From Rummeliibacillus pycnus_A (GTDB taxonomy: Bacteria; Bacillota; Bacilli; Bacillales_A; Planococcaceae): 64,000 nucleotides of DNA. Of this stretch, positions 17,888-26,675 are shown one piece after another; the first letter of the stretch is position 1; each line of letters starts with the position of its first letter. Where the stretch lies: NCBI RefSeq assembly GCF_044359855.1, contig NZ_CP132291.1:1302001-1366000 (forward strand), given 5' to 3'. Below the pieces are notes generated by a model. That model was given only the letters and a program-made list of their open reading frames with translations. It was not told where the DNA came from and did no database searches. The translations under genes and the position numbers were made by a program.

Positions 17888-18767
17888 TTTCTTCCTTGGA
17901 ATGTTGCTTGTATGTAAAATAGCTTCCCAATGATTTCACAGAGCAACCTAATGCAGCAAGTTCTTCCATTGCACCTTTCATCATTGGCGTATTTTCATCC
18001 TCTAACAAATCCAATATAAAGAAATAATCACCTAAACCTGTTTTTAAAGGCCGAGATTCAATTTTACTTAAATTAATTTGACGCCAAGCGAAAACAGATA
18101 ATAATTGATGTAATGCACCTGAGCGATCATTTGGTAATTTTACCATCAGCGTTGTTTTGATTTGTTCTTCACGTTCTACAAGATCAATACGTTGGTTGCT
18201 TCTAGAAAGAACGAAGAAACGCGTATGATTAAAATGGAAATCGTGAATTTGGGGTTGGACAATTTCTAAGTCATAGGTTTTAGCTGCTGCCGTGTTACCG
18301 ATTGCCGCAATACACTCATCAGGATGCTCGAAAACAAACTGTGCAGCTGCAGCAGTAGATGTTGTTTGATGTAATGGAATACCTCTAAAACGGTAATACA
18401 AGTATTTATGACATTGTGCTAAAGCATGCGGATGCGAATAGACACCTTGGATGTTCCCCCAATTCTCTACTTGCTTTTTATGTACCATCAAATGTTGCTC
18501 GATTGGTGATAGTACTTCTCCTATGACATATAAATTGACCTCATGAAATAAATAGTCAATAGTTAGTGGAACAGTGCCCTCTAAAGCGTTTTCTAATGGA
18601 ACAATGGCTAAATCTACTTGACCTTCAGCCACAGCTTCAATACATTCTGGAATTGTTTTATACGGAATGATCCATTCATCCCGAAATAATTCTTGTGCTG
18701 CTACATGTGTAAATGTACCTTCTGGGCCTAAAAAAGCCACTCGATTTTCCAATTCTTTGGATGCCAA
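17868..18767 (-). CDS. pheA: Prephenate dehydratase
   Basis: A 299-aa enzyme converting prephenate to phenylpyruvate in phenylalanine synthesis. The dehydratase domain (FLGPEGTFTHVAAQELF, VPLENALEGTV, the TRF motif in NHTRFFVLSR) is followed by an ACT regulatory domain (GALHQLLSVFAWRQINLSKI and ESRP), consistent with feedback control by phenylalanine. The start is a TTG at 18767 after GGGGG; a start a few codons later cannot be excluded. The C-terminal KKVSK is encoded inside the terminator stem. Confidence 0.95.
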   Translation of the reverse strand: MASKELENRVAFLGPEGTFTHVAAQELFRDEWIIPYKTIPECIEAVAEGQVDLAIVPLENALEGTVPLTIDYLFHEVNLYVIGEVLSPIEQHLMVHKKQVENWGNIQGVYSHPHALAQCHKYLYYRFRGIPLHQTTSTAAAAQFVFEHPDECIAAIGNTAAAKTYDLEIVQPQIHDFHFNHTRFFVLSRSNQRIDLVEREEQIKTTLMVKLPNDRSGALHQLLSVFAWRQINLSKIESRPLKTGLGDYFFILDLLEDENTPMMKGAMEELAALGCSVKSLGSYFTYKQHSKEEIKKVSK

Positions 18768-18782
18768 TTTGATAAAGCCCCC

Positions 18783-19238
18783 TTATAATGCGCCTGAACT
18801 AATTACCTCTGCTGATTCTACGAAGTCTAATTTTTTGAGACTTTGAATTAACTCGTCCAACTCCACATCCATAGCTGTAACATCTAATGAAAGCGTAACA
18901 TTGGCACGGCCTTGAATCGGAATCGTTTGATGGATTGTCAAGACATTACAATGTGTATCTGTAACTGTGGATAGAAGTCGAGCTAGTGTCCCTTTGCGGT
19001 CCTCCAGCTGTAGAAAAACTGTTAAAATACGTTCTTGTACAATAGAGTGAAAGGGGAAAACAGCATCTCGATACTTATAAAACGCACTTCTTGATAAATC
19101 GACCTGTTTAACAGCATCCCAAATTGAAGTGACAGCACCTGTTTGCAACAAGTGCTTCGCTTCTAATGTTTTTTGCATGGCATCTGTTAAGACATCTTCG
19201 CGTACTAAATAATAGCGTTGATCTGCTACATTTTTCAT
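18783..19238 (-). CDS. pheB: ACT domain protein PheB
   Basis: A 151-aa protein: an N-terminal helix-turn-helix-like segment (AVKQVDLSRSAFYKYRDAVF) and a C-terminal ACT domain (RKGTLARLLSTVTDTHCNVLTI). Related to B. subtilis PheB, formerly called a chorismate mutase, although the ACT fold suggests an amino-acid-binding regulator. It lies between obg and pheA on the same strand, 15 bases before pheA. Confidence 0.88.
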   Translation of the reverse strand: MKNVADQRYYLVREDVLTDAMQKTLEAKHLLQTGAVTSIWDAVKQVDLSRSAFYKYRDAVFPFHSIVQERILTVFLQLEDRKGTLARLLSTVTDTHCNVLTIHQTIPIQGRANVTLSLDVTAMDVELDELIQSLKKLDFVESAEVISSGAL

Positions 19239-19256
19239 CTTTTTCCCCCCTGAATA

Positions 19257-20546
19257 CTACTCTACAAAATCAAACTCAAATTCTAATAAACGAACGGTAT
19301 CACCATTTTCGGCGCCTCGTTCACGTAATGCTTCATCGACACCCATACCACGTAATTGACGTGAGAAACGTCGAACTGATTCTTCACGGCTAAAGTCCGT
19401 CATTTTGAATAGACGCTCGATTGTATATCCTGATAATACATAGGCACCATCATCGTCACGACTAATAACAAAATCTTCACCTTTTGCTTCATGTTTATAT
19501 AGAACAGTTGCATCTGTTTCTTCATCTTCAATTTCATGAAGTGGGAATTCTGGTGTTTCTTCCAATAAGTCTGCAACTGCAAATAGCATTTCTTTTAAAC
19601 CTTGACGTGAAATTGCTGAGATTGGGAAGATTTGAGCATCTTCACTGATTTGGTCTCTAAATACTTTTAAGTTCTCTTCAGCGTCAGGCATGTCCATTTT
19701 ATTGGCTACAATTATTTGCGGACGTTCTGTAAGTCGCATATTATATTGTTCTAATTCTTTATTGATTGTTAAATAATCTTCGTATGGATCGCGACCTTCC
19801 ATACCAGACATATCAATCACATGAACAATTACGCGTGTACGTTCGATATGACGTAGGAATTGATGTCCTAGACCAACACCTTCAGATGCGCCTTCAATAA
19901 GCCCTGGAAGGTCAGCCATAGCAAAGCTTCGGCCATCATCAATACGAACCATCCCTAAATTTGGTACGATTGTTGTAAAGTGATAGGCACCAATCTTAGG
20001 TTTTGCAGATGTAACAACAGATAGTAATGTAGATTTCCCTACACTTGGGAATCCGACTAGACCTACATCTGCTAATACTTTTAATTCTAATATAACATTA
20101 AGTTCTTGTCCTGGCTCCCCTTTTTCTGAAAGTTCTGGCGCAGGATTTGCAGGTGTAGCAAAACGCGAATTACCACGACCTCCACGACCGCCTTTTGCGA
20201 TGACCGCTTTTTGACCATGTTCTACTAAATCTGCAATGACACGGCCAGTTTCTTCTTCGGTCACAACCGTACCAGGTGGCACAGAAACATAGAAAGGTTC
20301 TGCTTTTTTACCATGTTGGTTTTTACTCATACCATGTTCACCGCGTTCAGCTTTGAAATGGCGTTTATAACGGAAATCCATCAGTGTACGTAAACCTTCG
20401 TCTACTACGAATACTACATCGCCGCCATGGCCACCGTCACCACCCGCTGGACCACCATTTGGTACGAATTTTTCACGACGGAAGGCTACCATACCATTGC
20501 CGCCATCTCCACCTTTAACATAAACTTTTACGTGGTCGACAAACAT
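19257..20546 (-). CDS. obg: GTPase Obg
   Basis: A 429-aa essential GTPase linked to 50S ribosome assembly, the stringent response and entry into sporulation. The Gly-rich Obg domain (residues 1-157) is followed by the G domain (GFPSVGKSTLLS, DLPGLIEGASEGVGLG, NKMDMP, SAISRQG) and a C-terminal OCT domain. The start overlaps the spo0B stop by one base, so the two are translationally coupled. Confidence 0.97.
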   Translation of the reverse strand: MFVDHVKVYVKGGDGGNGMVAFRREKFVPNGGPAGGDGGHGGDVVFVVDEGLRTLMDFRYKRHFKAERGEHGMSKNQHGKKAEPFYVSVPPGTVVTEEETGRVIADLVEHGQKAVIAKGGRGGRGNSRFATPANPAPELSEKGEPGQELNVILELKVLADVGLVGFPSVGKSTLLSVVTSAKPKIGAYHFTTIVPNLGMVRIDDGRSFAMADLPGLIEGASEGVGLGHQFLRHIERTRVIVHVIDMSGMEGRDPYEDYLTINKELEQYNMRLTERPQIIVANKMDMPDAEENLKVFRDQISEDAQIFPISAISRQGLKEMLFAVADLLEETPEFPLHEIEDEETDATVLYKHEAKGEDFVISRDDDGAYVLSGYTIERLFKMTDFSREESVRRFSRQLRGMGVDEALRERGAENGDTVRLLEFEFDFVE

Positions 20547-21088
20547 TAAAAACCCTCCTTCTTACTTACAATGGCGTAGTGCCATTCTTGTTCTGAATAT
20601 TGATCCTCATCAATCGCTAAAAATGGATGTTCCATTGATTGATCGAAAATTTCTTTTTGGTTCCACTGACCTTTTGCATAAAACGAAATCTCAAATTGCT
20701 TTTCTGTTGAATAGATTTGCAATGAAAGTTGCTGCTCAGCAAACGGATCTAATGATGGATAGATATGCGAAACAGATTGATCTAAATAATCATAAATCAC
20801 TTCATCTAATCCCTTATCCACTTCATGTTCAATCATACTCTGAATCGTAACATTGAAGTTTGGACAACGCCATCCTAATGTATGGATCCATTCAATTGTT
20901 TTAGGTAAACCTAATTTATTGATATTGAAAAAGGTTTTACATTGATCAGCAATTTCTTCAATAGATTCTTTTGCTGCTTCAGTTCTACCTAGATCAAGAT
21001 TGATTTTAATTAGTTGAAGTTGATTTAAAAAATCATGGTTTGCAAAACGAAGCACTTCATTTACGGTGAGTGTTTTATCGTTCGTCAT
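20546..21088 (-). CDS. spo0B: Sporulation initiation phosphotransferase Spo0B
   Basis: A 180-aa protein that passes phosphate from Spo0F to Spo0A in the sporulation phosphorelay. The phospho-acceptor His is in RFANHDFLNQLQLIKINLDL near residue 18, in the dimerisation helix; the degenerate ATPase-like C-terminal domain is weakly conserved, as is usual. The pairing with obg is the same in B. subtilis and supports the call. Confidence 0.92.
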   Translation of the reverse strand: MTNDKTLTVNEVLRFANHDFLNQLQLIKINLDLGRTEAAKESIEEIADQCKTFFNINKLGLPKTIEWIHTLGWRCPNFNVTIQSMIEHEVDKGLDEVIYDYLDQSVSHIYPSLDPFAEQQLSLQIYSTEKQFEISFYAKGQWNQKEIFDQSMEHPFLAIDEDQYSEQEWHYAIVSKKEGF

Positions 21089-21154
21089 GGTTCACTCTCC
21101 TTCGATGAGATGTTCATCTTACAGTATACCAACTTTCAAAAAATTTTTCTTCTA

Positions 21155-21202
21155 TTAGAAAAAATTCGGCTTCCGCAAAATGTAGCGAAAGCCGATTTTG
21201 AA
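21155..21202 (-). terminator. Second terminator after rpmA
   Basis: Arms 21161-21176 and 21185-21199 (AAATTCGGCTTCCGC against GCGAAAGCCGATTTT, one mismatch) with a minus-strand T-rich tail. It backs up the terminator at 21242-21270. Confidence 0.75.
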
Positions 21203-21235
21203 CTAAGCTTACTAAATGATTTTAGGAATTCTTTA

Positions 21236-21270
21236 GAAAGAAAAAGGACTGCAATGAATGCAGTCCTTTT
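21236..21270 (-). terminator. First terminator after rpmA
   Basis: Perfect 12-bp stem (21242-21253 with 21259-21270, loop ATGAA) followed on the minus strand by TTCTTTCT. It lies 10 bases beyond the rpmA stop. Confidence 0.88.
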
Positions 21271-21279
21271 GACTTTTCA

Positions 21280-21576
21280 TTATGCTTCTTGAGCAACTGG
21301 GTACACGCTGACTTTACGTTTATCGCGACCGTAGCGTTCGAATTTAACAACGCCATCAACTTTTGCGAATAAAGTATCGTCACCACCGCGACCTACGTTT
21401 TCTCCTGGGTAAATTTTAGTACCGCGTTGACGGTATAAAATTGAGCCACCAGTTACGAATTGACCATCAGCACGTTTAGCACCTAAACGTTTTGCTTGAG
21501 AGTCACGACCGTTCTTAGTAGAACCTACACCTTTTTTAGAAGAGAAGAATTGTAAATCTAAAGATACTAGTAACAT
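21280..21576 (-). CDS. rpmA: 50S ribosomal protein L27 with cleavable N-terminal extension
   Basis: A 98-aa ribosomal protein. The ATG at 21576 lies 7 bases after AGGAGGT. The leader MLLVSLDLQFF precedes SSKKGVGSTKNGRDS, the Firmicutes arrangement in which the first residues are removed by the Prp protease after the FF pair. The prp gene lies directly upstream, between rplU and rpmA. Confidence 0.97.
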   Translation of the reverse strand: MLLVSLDLQFFSSKKGVGSTKNGRDSQAKRLGAKRADGQFVTGGSILYRQRGTKIYPGENVGRGGDDTLFAKVDGVVKFERYGRDKRKVSVYPVAQEA

Positions 21577-21588
21577 ATGTTCCACCTC

Positions 21589-21930
21589 CTAGATCATTTT
21601 ATATTTTAATTCGATAAAATCTCCATAACTAGCAACCATCGTATAATACTGGGTTACCATTGTTTGAAGAATAATTTGCAGTTTTGCATCAGTTTCAATG
21701 TCAAGATCGGCTTGGTCGATCACACAGGATAAAAATCCTCCGTTCTCGCCCTGCTCGATACCCGGTTGTAATTGTAGAATTTGTCCAATTGCATTGACAG
21801 TACCAAAGGCAATGGCAGATGCGCCTGCACATACTAAATCGTAACCAGGGTCTCCTGAATAGGCATGACCTGAAATTTCAAATCCATAAGATTTGCGGTT
21901 TTCATCGCTTTGAATTTCAACAGTGATCAT
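21589..21930 (-). CDS. prp: Ribosomal-processing cysteine protease Prp
   Basis: A 113-aa protease (B. subtilis YsxB) that trims the N-terminal extension of L27. The catalytic motifs are GHAYSG (His) and DLVCAGASAIAFG (Cys). It is encoded between its substrate gene rpmA and rplU, the conserved arrangement. Confidence 0.95.
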   Translation of the reverse strand: MITVEIQSDENRKSYGFEISGHAYSGDPGYDLVCAGASAIAFGTVNAIGQILQLQPGIEQGENGGFLSCVIDQADLDIETDAKLQIILQTMVTQYYTMVASYGDFIELKYKMI

Positions 21931-21945
21931 AGTATCACCCCACTA

Positions 21946-22254
21946 TTAAGCGTTGATAGCTTCAATAACTACTTTAGTGTATGGTTGACGGTGACCTTGT
22001 TTACGACGGTAGTTCTTTTTAGCTTTTAATTTGAAAACAACAACTTTTTTCGCACGGCCTTGTTTTTCAACTTTAGCTGTAACTGTTGCGCCTTCAACGA
22101 AAGGAGCTCCAACTTTAACATCTTCGCCACCAACGAAAAGAACTTTGTCAAAAGTAACTGTTTCACCAGCTTCAGCGTTGATTTTTTCAACGTAGATTGC
22201 TTGGCCAGCTTCTACTTTAACTTGTTTACCACCAGTTTCAATAATTGCGTACAT
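21946..22254 (-). CDS. rplU: 50S ribosomal protein L21
   Basis: A 102-aa ribosomal protein; MYAIIETGGKQVKVEAGQ at the start and KKNYRRKQGHRQPYTKV at the end are typical. AGGAGGTGCAG precedes the ATG. First gene of rplU-prp-rpmA, behind a structured leader. Confidence 0.98.
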   Translation of the reverse strand: MYAIIETGGKQVKVEAGQAIYVEKINAEAGETVTFDKVLFVGGEDVKVGAPFVEGATVTAKVEKQGRAKKVVVFKLKAKKNYRRKQGHRQPYTKVVIEAINA

Positions 22255-22356
22255 AACTGCACCTCCTCAATTAGACTCAGACTCGCCCTCAATAGGTGAT
22301 CACATAGATGCTTAATAACCTTTTCAGTGCGGTTGTAGCACGGGTGCTACATAACA
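22255..22356 (-). ncRNA. L21-type ribosomal leader RNA
   Basis: About 100 nt between the predicted transcription start and rplU. It contains a perfect hairpin (TGTAGCAC/GTGCTACA, 22335-22352) and further pairing potential near 22262-22320. Firmicutes rplU messages carry a conserved L21 leader thought to bind L21 for autogenous control. I recognise it by position and by the hairpin; a covariance-model search (Rfam L21_leader) would decide. Confidence 0.65.
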
Positions 22357-22362
22357 TTAGAA

Positions 22363-22391
22363 ATATTACCATACTAAAACTATGACGTCAA
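22363..22391 (-). promoter_or_regulatory. Sigma-A type promoter for rplU-prp-rpmA
   Basis: On the minus strand TTGACG (22386-22391) and TAATAT (22363-22368) are 17 bases apart. The -35 box lies inside the end of the spoIVFB reading frame region, just upstream of the leader. Confidence 0.65.
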
Positions 22392-22997
22392 CCTATTTAA
22401 CACAACGTTTTCAAAAGCTTGTTCGTATTTTCGGTAGCGGAAAGCCTTGATATTCTGATAGAAAAGTAAAATGAGAATTAACATAAAGAAGATTGAACGC
22501 GGTATATACCATATGGCAAAAATAAAACAGGTTAGACAGCATGACATAGATAATAGTAAAAAAGAAGTCTTAGTAGCTTGTAGTGACTTTTTCTCACTCC
22601 ACACTATTTCTAATATTCTTCCTCCATCTAAAGGCCAGATAGGTAATAAATTGATCAGTAGCAATAAAACCTGAGTAGTTTGTAATGGGCCACTTAAATT
22701 TCCCGGAAAAAAAACCGCTATACCGAATAACAATAATGTCGCGATTGGCCCAGCAATAGCGATCTTGAATTGTTGACTTTTGGTGATCTGCCATTTTGTT
22801 TCATATAAAATTTCACCACCATATGGCATAATGATGCATGATTTCACTTTTACACCAAGGATATTGGCTACAACTAAATGCCCAAATTCATGCCAGCATA
22901 AAGAAATGAATAGTAGCGCATAATTAGAAAACTGCCCTGTGATGATTAACCATACAATCAATGGTAAAAGTGTGGGATGAAGCTTCAACTTCCCCAT
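22380..22997 (-). CDS. spoIVFB: Stage IV sporulation intramembrane metalloprotease SpoIVFB (short form)
   Basis: A 205-aa site-2-type metalloprotease that cuts pro-sigma-K in the outer forespore membrane. Zinc ligands are in CWHEFGHLVVANIL and NLLPIWPLDGGRI; the membrane segments flank these motifs. The ATG at 22997 overlaps the spoIVFA stop (TGATG). B. subtilis SpoIVFB is about 288 aa and ends in a CBS domain; this frame stops after the last membrane segment and the rplU promoter follows at once, so the CBS domain is absent. The catalytic part is intact. Confidence 0.9.
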   Translation of the reverse strand: MGKLKLHPTLLPLIVWLIITGQFSNYALLFISLCWHEFGHLVVANILGVKVKSCIIMPYGGEILYETKWQITKSQQFKIAIAGPIATLLLFGIAVFFPGNLSGPLQTTQVLLLLINLLPIWPLDGGRILEIVWSEKKSLQATKTSFLLLSMSCCLTCFIFAIWYIPRSIFFMLILILLFYQNIKAFRYRKYEQAFENVVLNRLTS

Positions 22998-23518
22998 CAC
23001 TTAAGCCAGCCCTTTAATGATTCGGAATCTAAAATACCACCTTTTCGCTCTACTTGTAAATAGAATGTACCTGACTTCATCGAAGCCAAAGGTTCTCCTT
23101 CCTTTATAGACGTATATGGTAAATAGTCTAGAGATTTTAGAAAACCATATGTTACACGTTCTCCTGTATCATATGTAATCGTCATTGTTTTACCAAGTGA
23201 TTTTGTATGCCCTGTAAAAATAACAAAACCATCATGCTTTGCATAAATCGTTAGTGGCTCATCGTAAGATAATAACACACCGTCCGAAAATGATTGCATG
23301 GTATTATATTCTCCGATATGAGAGTCAGCAACAGGTGCCATTACGGCTACCTTTTCTTCTTCGTGAAATACTTGCTTTGTCCAATTTGTGAGAACAAGTA
23401 AATCATCATTGGATAGCACATAGTCAGTGACATCAGTCTTTAGTATTTGCTTTTTTTCTAATACTATAACGGTAAATAACAGTACTGCAATTACAACAGT
23501 CAATTTCCATTTATTCAT
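22997..23518 (-). CDS. spoIVFA: Stage IV sporulation regulator SpoIVFA (short form)
   Basis: A 173-aa membrane-anchored protein that holds SpoIVFB inactive until the signalling protease from the forespore arrives. One N-terminal membrane segment (WKLTVVIAVLLFTVIVL) and a C-terminal M23/LytM-like domain (IYAKHDGFVIFTGHTKSLGK, then VTYGFLKSL). B. subtilis SpoIVFA is about 264 aa; the N-terminal cytosolic part is missing here. Overlapping with spoIVFB indicates a two-gene operon. Confidence 0.85.
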   Translation of the reverse strand: MNKWKLTVVIAVLLFTVIVLEKKQILKTDVTDYVLSNDDLLVLTNWTKQVFHEEEKVAVMAPVADSHIGEYNTMQSFSDGVLLSYDEPLTIYAKHDGFVIFTGHTKSLGKTMTITYDTGERVTYGFLKSLDYLPYTSIKEGEPLASMKSGTFYLQVERKGGILDSESLKGWLK

Positions 23519-23628
23519 TATCTACCCACCTCAAAATCCCATTTTCTATTAGTTTATGAGGCAAGGAGAATAATCAGTACAATAATCTAGACAGCTTCAC
23601 TCTCAAATCAAGAACGCGGATATGATCC

Positions 23629-23658
23629 AAAAAACCGTGGATATTAATCAATCCACGG
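23629..23658 (-). terminator. Backup terminator after minD
   Basis: Perfect 8-bp stem CCGTGGAT (23635-23642) with ATCCACGG (23651-23658), with a minus-strand TTTTTT tail. Confidence 0.75.
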
Positions 23659-23676
23659 ATAATGAAAGAGCCTACT

Positions 23677-23718
23677 AAAAAAGAGTCCCTAGAGATAAAA
23701 TTCTCTAGAGACTCTTTT
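23677..23718 (-). terminator. Main terminator of the mre-min operon
   Basis: Arms 23682-23695 and 23702-23716 (AAGAGTCCCTAGAGA type, one mismatch) with a minus-strand TTTTTT tail, just after the minD stop. Confidence 0.88.
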
Positions 23719-23735
23719 GCTATGTAGCCAAACAT

Positions 23736-24533
23736 TTATTTAGCAAACAAGGATTTAATTTTTGCGAAAACACCTTTATGTTCATTTTCCAATGACATAA
23801 GTGGTACAGATTCACCCAATATACGACGAACTATATTACGATATGCAATAGCAGCTTGTGTAGATGGCTCCATTACAATCGGTTCTCCTTTGTTAGAAGA
23901 GCGAATTACTTGTTCATCGTCTGGAATAATACCCAATAAATCAATCGATAAATGTGTCGTAATTTCATTTACATCTAGTGCATCCCCATTTTTCATCAAT
24001 TGAGGACGAATACGATTGATAATTAATTTAGGTGGTTCGATTTCTTCCTGTTCTAATAGTCCAATAATACGATCAGCATCACGTACTGCTGAAATTTCAG
24101 GCGTCGTAACAACAATCGCTCTGTCAGCACCAGCAACAGCGTTTTTGTAGCCTTGCTCAATTCCTGCAGGGCAATCAATTAAAACATAGTCAAAATCAAG
24201 TTTTAATTCTTCAACTAACGTTGCCATTTGCTGTGGAGTTACAGCATTCTTATCAGACGTTTGAGCGGCAGGCAATAAGAACAGTAGATCATCAAATCGT
24301 TTATCTTTCACTAAAGCCTGTTGGACTTTACAACGCCCTTCAACAGTGTCTACTAAGTCATAGATAATACGGTTTTCTAAACCTAAAATTACATCTAGGT
24401 TACGCAAACCGATATCTGTATCGATTAAGCATACCTTTTTGTTTTGAAGGGCCAATGCAGTACCTAAATTAGCAGTAGTAGTTGTTTTCCCTACTCCACC
24501 TTTACCAGAAGTAATTACTATAGCTTCACCCAC
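23736..24533 (-). CDS. minD: Septum site-determining ATPase MinD
   Basis: A 265-aa membrane-cycling ATPase that positions the division site. Deviant Walker A GKGGVGKTTTTANLG, DTDIGLRNLDVILG, DCPAGIEQGYK, and a C-terminal amphipathic helix (GVFAKIKSLFAK) for membrane binding. It follows minC by one base. Confidence 0.97.
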   Translation of the reverse strand: MGEAIVITSGKGGVGKTTTTANLGTALALQNKKVCLIDTDIGLRNLDVILGLENRIIYDLVDTVEGRCKVQQALVKDKRFDDLLFLLPAAQTSDKNAVTPQQMATLVEELKLDFDYVLIDCPAGIEQGYKNAVAGADRAIVVTTPEISAVRDADRIIGLLEQEEIEPPKLIINRIRPQLMKNGDALDVNEITTHLSIDLLGIIPDDEQVIRSSNKGEPIVMEPSTQAAIAYRNIVRRILGESVPLMSLENEHKGVFAKIKSLFAK

Positions 24534-24534
24534 A

Positions 24535-25215
24535 TTAGCTTCCTCCCTTAAATGTCGATAAATTTGGTCTTAAATTACGTAAATCCTGTAAACGGTCTAT
24601 GGCAATATGACCGTTTGAGTGGATATAAGCACATTCCATTTCAGGTCTTTCCGCTAGAATTGTCACCTCATTGGTCATCAATTCCATTAAATCAGCAATC
24701 ATAAGATGTGTAGCTTCTAACCATGAAGCAGCAATTACACATTCACGATTTCCATCTACACCGGCATGTGCAATCCCCTTCAAACGACCCATAACATAAA
24801 TACTGCCTCCAGCAATCACCTTGCCATTGGGATTTACATCACCAATAACAATGAGATCGCCTTCAGCTTTTAATTCTTGTCCAGAACGTACAATACCTAT
24901 GTAAGTTGCAGATTGATTTTTCAAAAGCTTTTGGTTACATTCTTCTATCGTAATAACATCACTTTTAATCTTTGAAACTTTTAGATGTTTGGATTGTTGC
25001 ACGATATGAAGAATTTCCTTTAACTGCTCTTGACTACAATAGCGGTTACCTACTTGTATTGTTACTTCTGCTTGTCCTTCTAGACCATCTTCAGTGACTT
25101 TACGCTTTAATTCATCCAATAAATCAGAGTAAGCGCATTGATCATCTAGCTGTAGCACAAGTCCATCTTTTGTACCCTTAATTAAGACTAGTTGCTTAGT
25201 TGTCAAATGCTTCAC
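24535..25215 (-). CDS. minC: Septum formation inhibitor MinC
   Basis: A 226-aa FtsZ antagonist carried to the membrane by MinD. The N-terminal domain is variable; the C-terminal beta-helix is recognisable in GDLIVIGDVNPNGKVIAGGS and YVMGRLKGIAHAG. Lies between mreD and minD, as in B. subtilis. Confidence 0.94.
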   Translation of the reverse strand: MKHLTTKQLVLIKGTKDGLVLQLDDQCAYSDLLDELKRKVTEDGLEGQAEVTIQVGNRYCSQEQLKEILHIVQQSKHLKVSKIKSDVITIEECNQKLLKNQSATYIGIVRSGQELKAEGDLIVIGDVNPNGKVIAGGSIYVMGRLKGIAHAGVDGNRECVIAASWLEATHLMIADLMELMTNEVTILAERPEMECAYIHSNGHIAIDRLQDLRNLRPNLSTFKGGS

Positions 25216-25229
25216 CTCACGCTTCTCTG

Positions 25230-25757
25230 CTATAACGTTGATTGATTCGCTTTCTTTAAGAGACGAGCTTCTATCAAATACTTAAATGTCCACCCTAACA
25301 TGATTAAATAGATAGAGTTTGCAATCATAGTTGGTATGAGTCGTTGATTTAAAAACTCGGTAAATGGAACTGAAGTAAAAGAAATCAATAAGAAAAATTG
25401 ATGTAAAACTATCTCTAATAGCGCTACAAGCACCAATGAAAGGATTGTTGTTATAGCTAGATGTTGATGGATATATTTTACTGTAGAACCTGCAATAAAA
25501 CAAATAAATGGGTACAAGAATGTATATAATCCAATAATATCAATATAGAAAATATCATACAATACCCCAAATATTAATCCATACCACATCGCGCGTTTGC
25601 GATCGTAATAAATAGACAAGAAGATTAAGTACAAGATTAGAAATCTAGGTACTAAGTAATATAGATGACCATGCCATTCGATTGGCGAATAAAGGGAAAA
25701 CTCTGTTTCCACAAAAAACAGTATAACAGCAACAAAAGGAATTAAAAATCTCGCCAT
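25230..25757 (-). CDS. mreD: Rod shape-determining membrane protein MreD
   Basis: A 175-aa protein with about five membrane segments and little else to recognise; the call follows from size, hydropathy and the position between mreC and minC. Its ATG overlaps the mreC stop by one base. Confidence 0.9.
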   Translation of the reverse strand: MARFLIPFVAVILFFVETEFSLYSPIEWHGHLYYLVPRFLILYLIFLSIYYDRKRAMWYGLIFGVLYDIFYIDIIGLYTFLYPFICFIAGSTVKYIHQHLAITTILSLVLVALLEIVLHQFFLLISFTSVPFTEFLNQRLIPTMIANSIYLIMLGWTFKYLIEARLLKKANQSTL

Positions 25758-26662
25758 TAGTTCCCCGCTCCTGTGCCTGTAGTGATTGTATTATTGGTAT
25801 TATTACCATCAGAACCATCAACCGAGATGGATTGACGTTTAGCAATAACAACATGATCTAACATAGAGAAATCAGCTGCAGGTTTTACATATGCTAGTTT
25901 TGTTAAACCATAGTCATCTGTAGAAACTTTCGTAACTTCACCGATTAGTATACCTTTAGGGAATATGCCGCCTAAACCAGAAGTTGTAACTTTATCGCCT
26001 TTTTTAACGGGTAAACTTGAGTCGATTCGTTTTAGAAGCAACTCACCACGTTTTGCATCAAAACCTTCGATCAAGCCAAATGCTTCTGATTTCTTTGTCG
26101 CAACTACCGCAGATACTCTGTAATTTGTATTATTAGTTGATAATAATTCAACTTGAGAAGTATAAGGCGTCGTTTGCACAATTTTACCAACTAAACCTTT
26201 AGAAGTTAGAACAGCCATATTGACTTTCACACCGCTTATAGAACCCTGATTCAAAATGAGTTTTTCTTCCCATTGGTCAGGGTTACGTGCGATAACATTT
26301 GCTTGAATTGGATTAAAATTACGTAAATCATCTTTTTTACCAACTAAATCTTTTAACTTGTCATTTTCAACTTTCAATTCATTGACTTTAGCTTGTAACG
26401 TTCCAAATTCTTCCAAGCGCGATTTTAAACGTTTGTTTTCATCATAGGTGTTAATTAGTGAGTCTATATTGCTGATGAATCCTGTAAAATAGCTTGCCGG
26501 TTTAGCAACGATTGATTGTCCAAAGCCGACAGTGTCTTTAATTATTTGTTCAGGAAGTGATGCGTTTTGACGATCGCGTAAGGAAAAGCTAATCAATGCC
26601 ACTAAGAAGATTACGCCGACAAGCAGCAATATCAATCGCTTATTCGAAAAAAACTGTGGCAT
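25757..26662 (-). CDS. mreC: Rod shape-determining protein MreC
   Basis: A 301-aa bitopic protein that links MreB filaments with cell-wall synthases. One N-terminal membrane segment (RLILLLVGVIFLVALISF), a coiled coil (about residues 68-115), a beta-rich extracytoplasmic domain (NPDQWEEKLILNQGSISGV, LVGKIVQTTPYTSQVELLS) and an Asn/Thr/Gly-rich tail. Confidence 0.95.
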   Translation of the reverse strand: MPQFFSNKRLILLLVGVIFLVALISFSLRDRQNASLPEQIIKDTVGFGQSIVAKPASYFTGFISNIDSLINTYDENKRLKSRLEEFGTLQAKVNELKVENDKLKDLVGKKDDLRNFNPIQANVIARNPDQWEEKLILNQGSISGVKVNMAVLTSKGLVGKIVQTTPYTSQVELLSTNNTNYRVSAVVATKKSEAFGLIEGFDAKRGELLLKRIDSSLPVKKGDKVTTSGLGGIFPKGILIGEVTKVSTDDYGLTKLAYVKPAADFSMLDHVVIAKRQSISVDGSDGNNTNNTITTGTGAGN

Positions 26663-26675
26663 TGTCTAATCCCCC

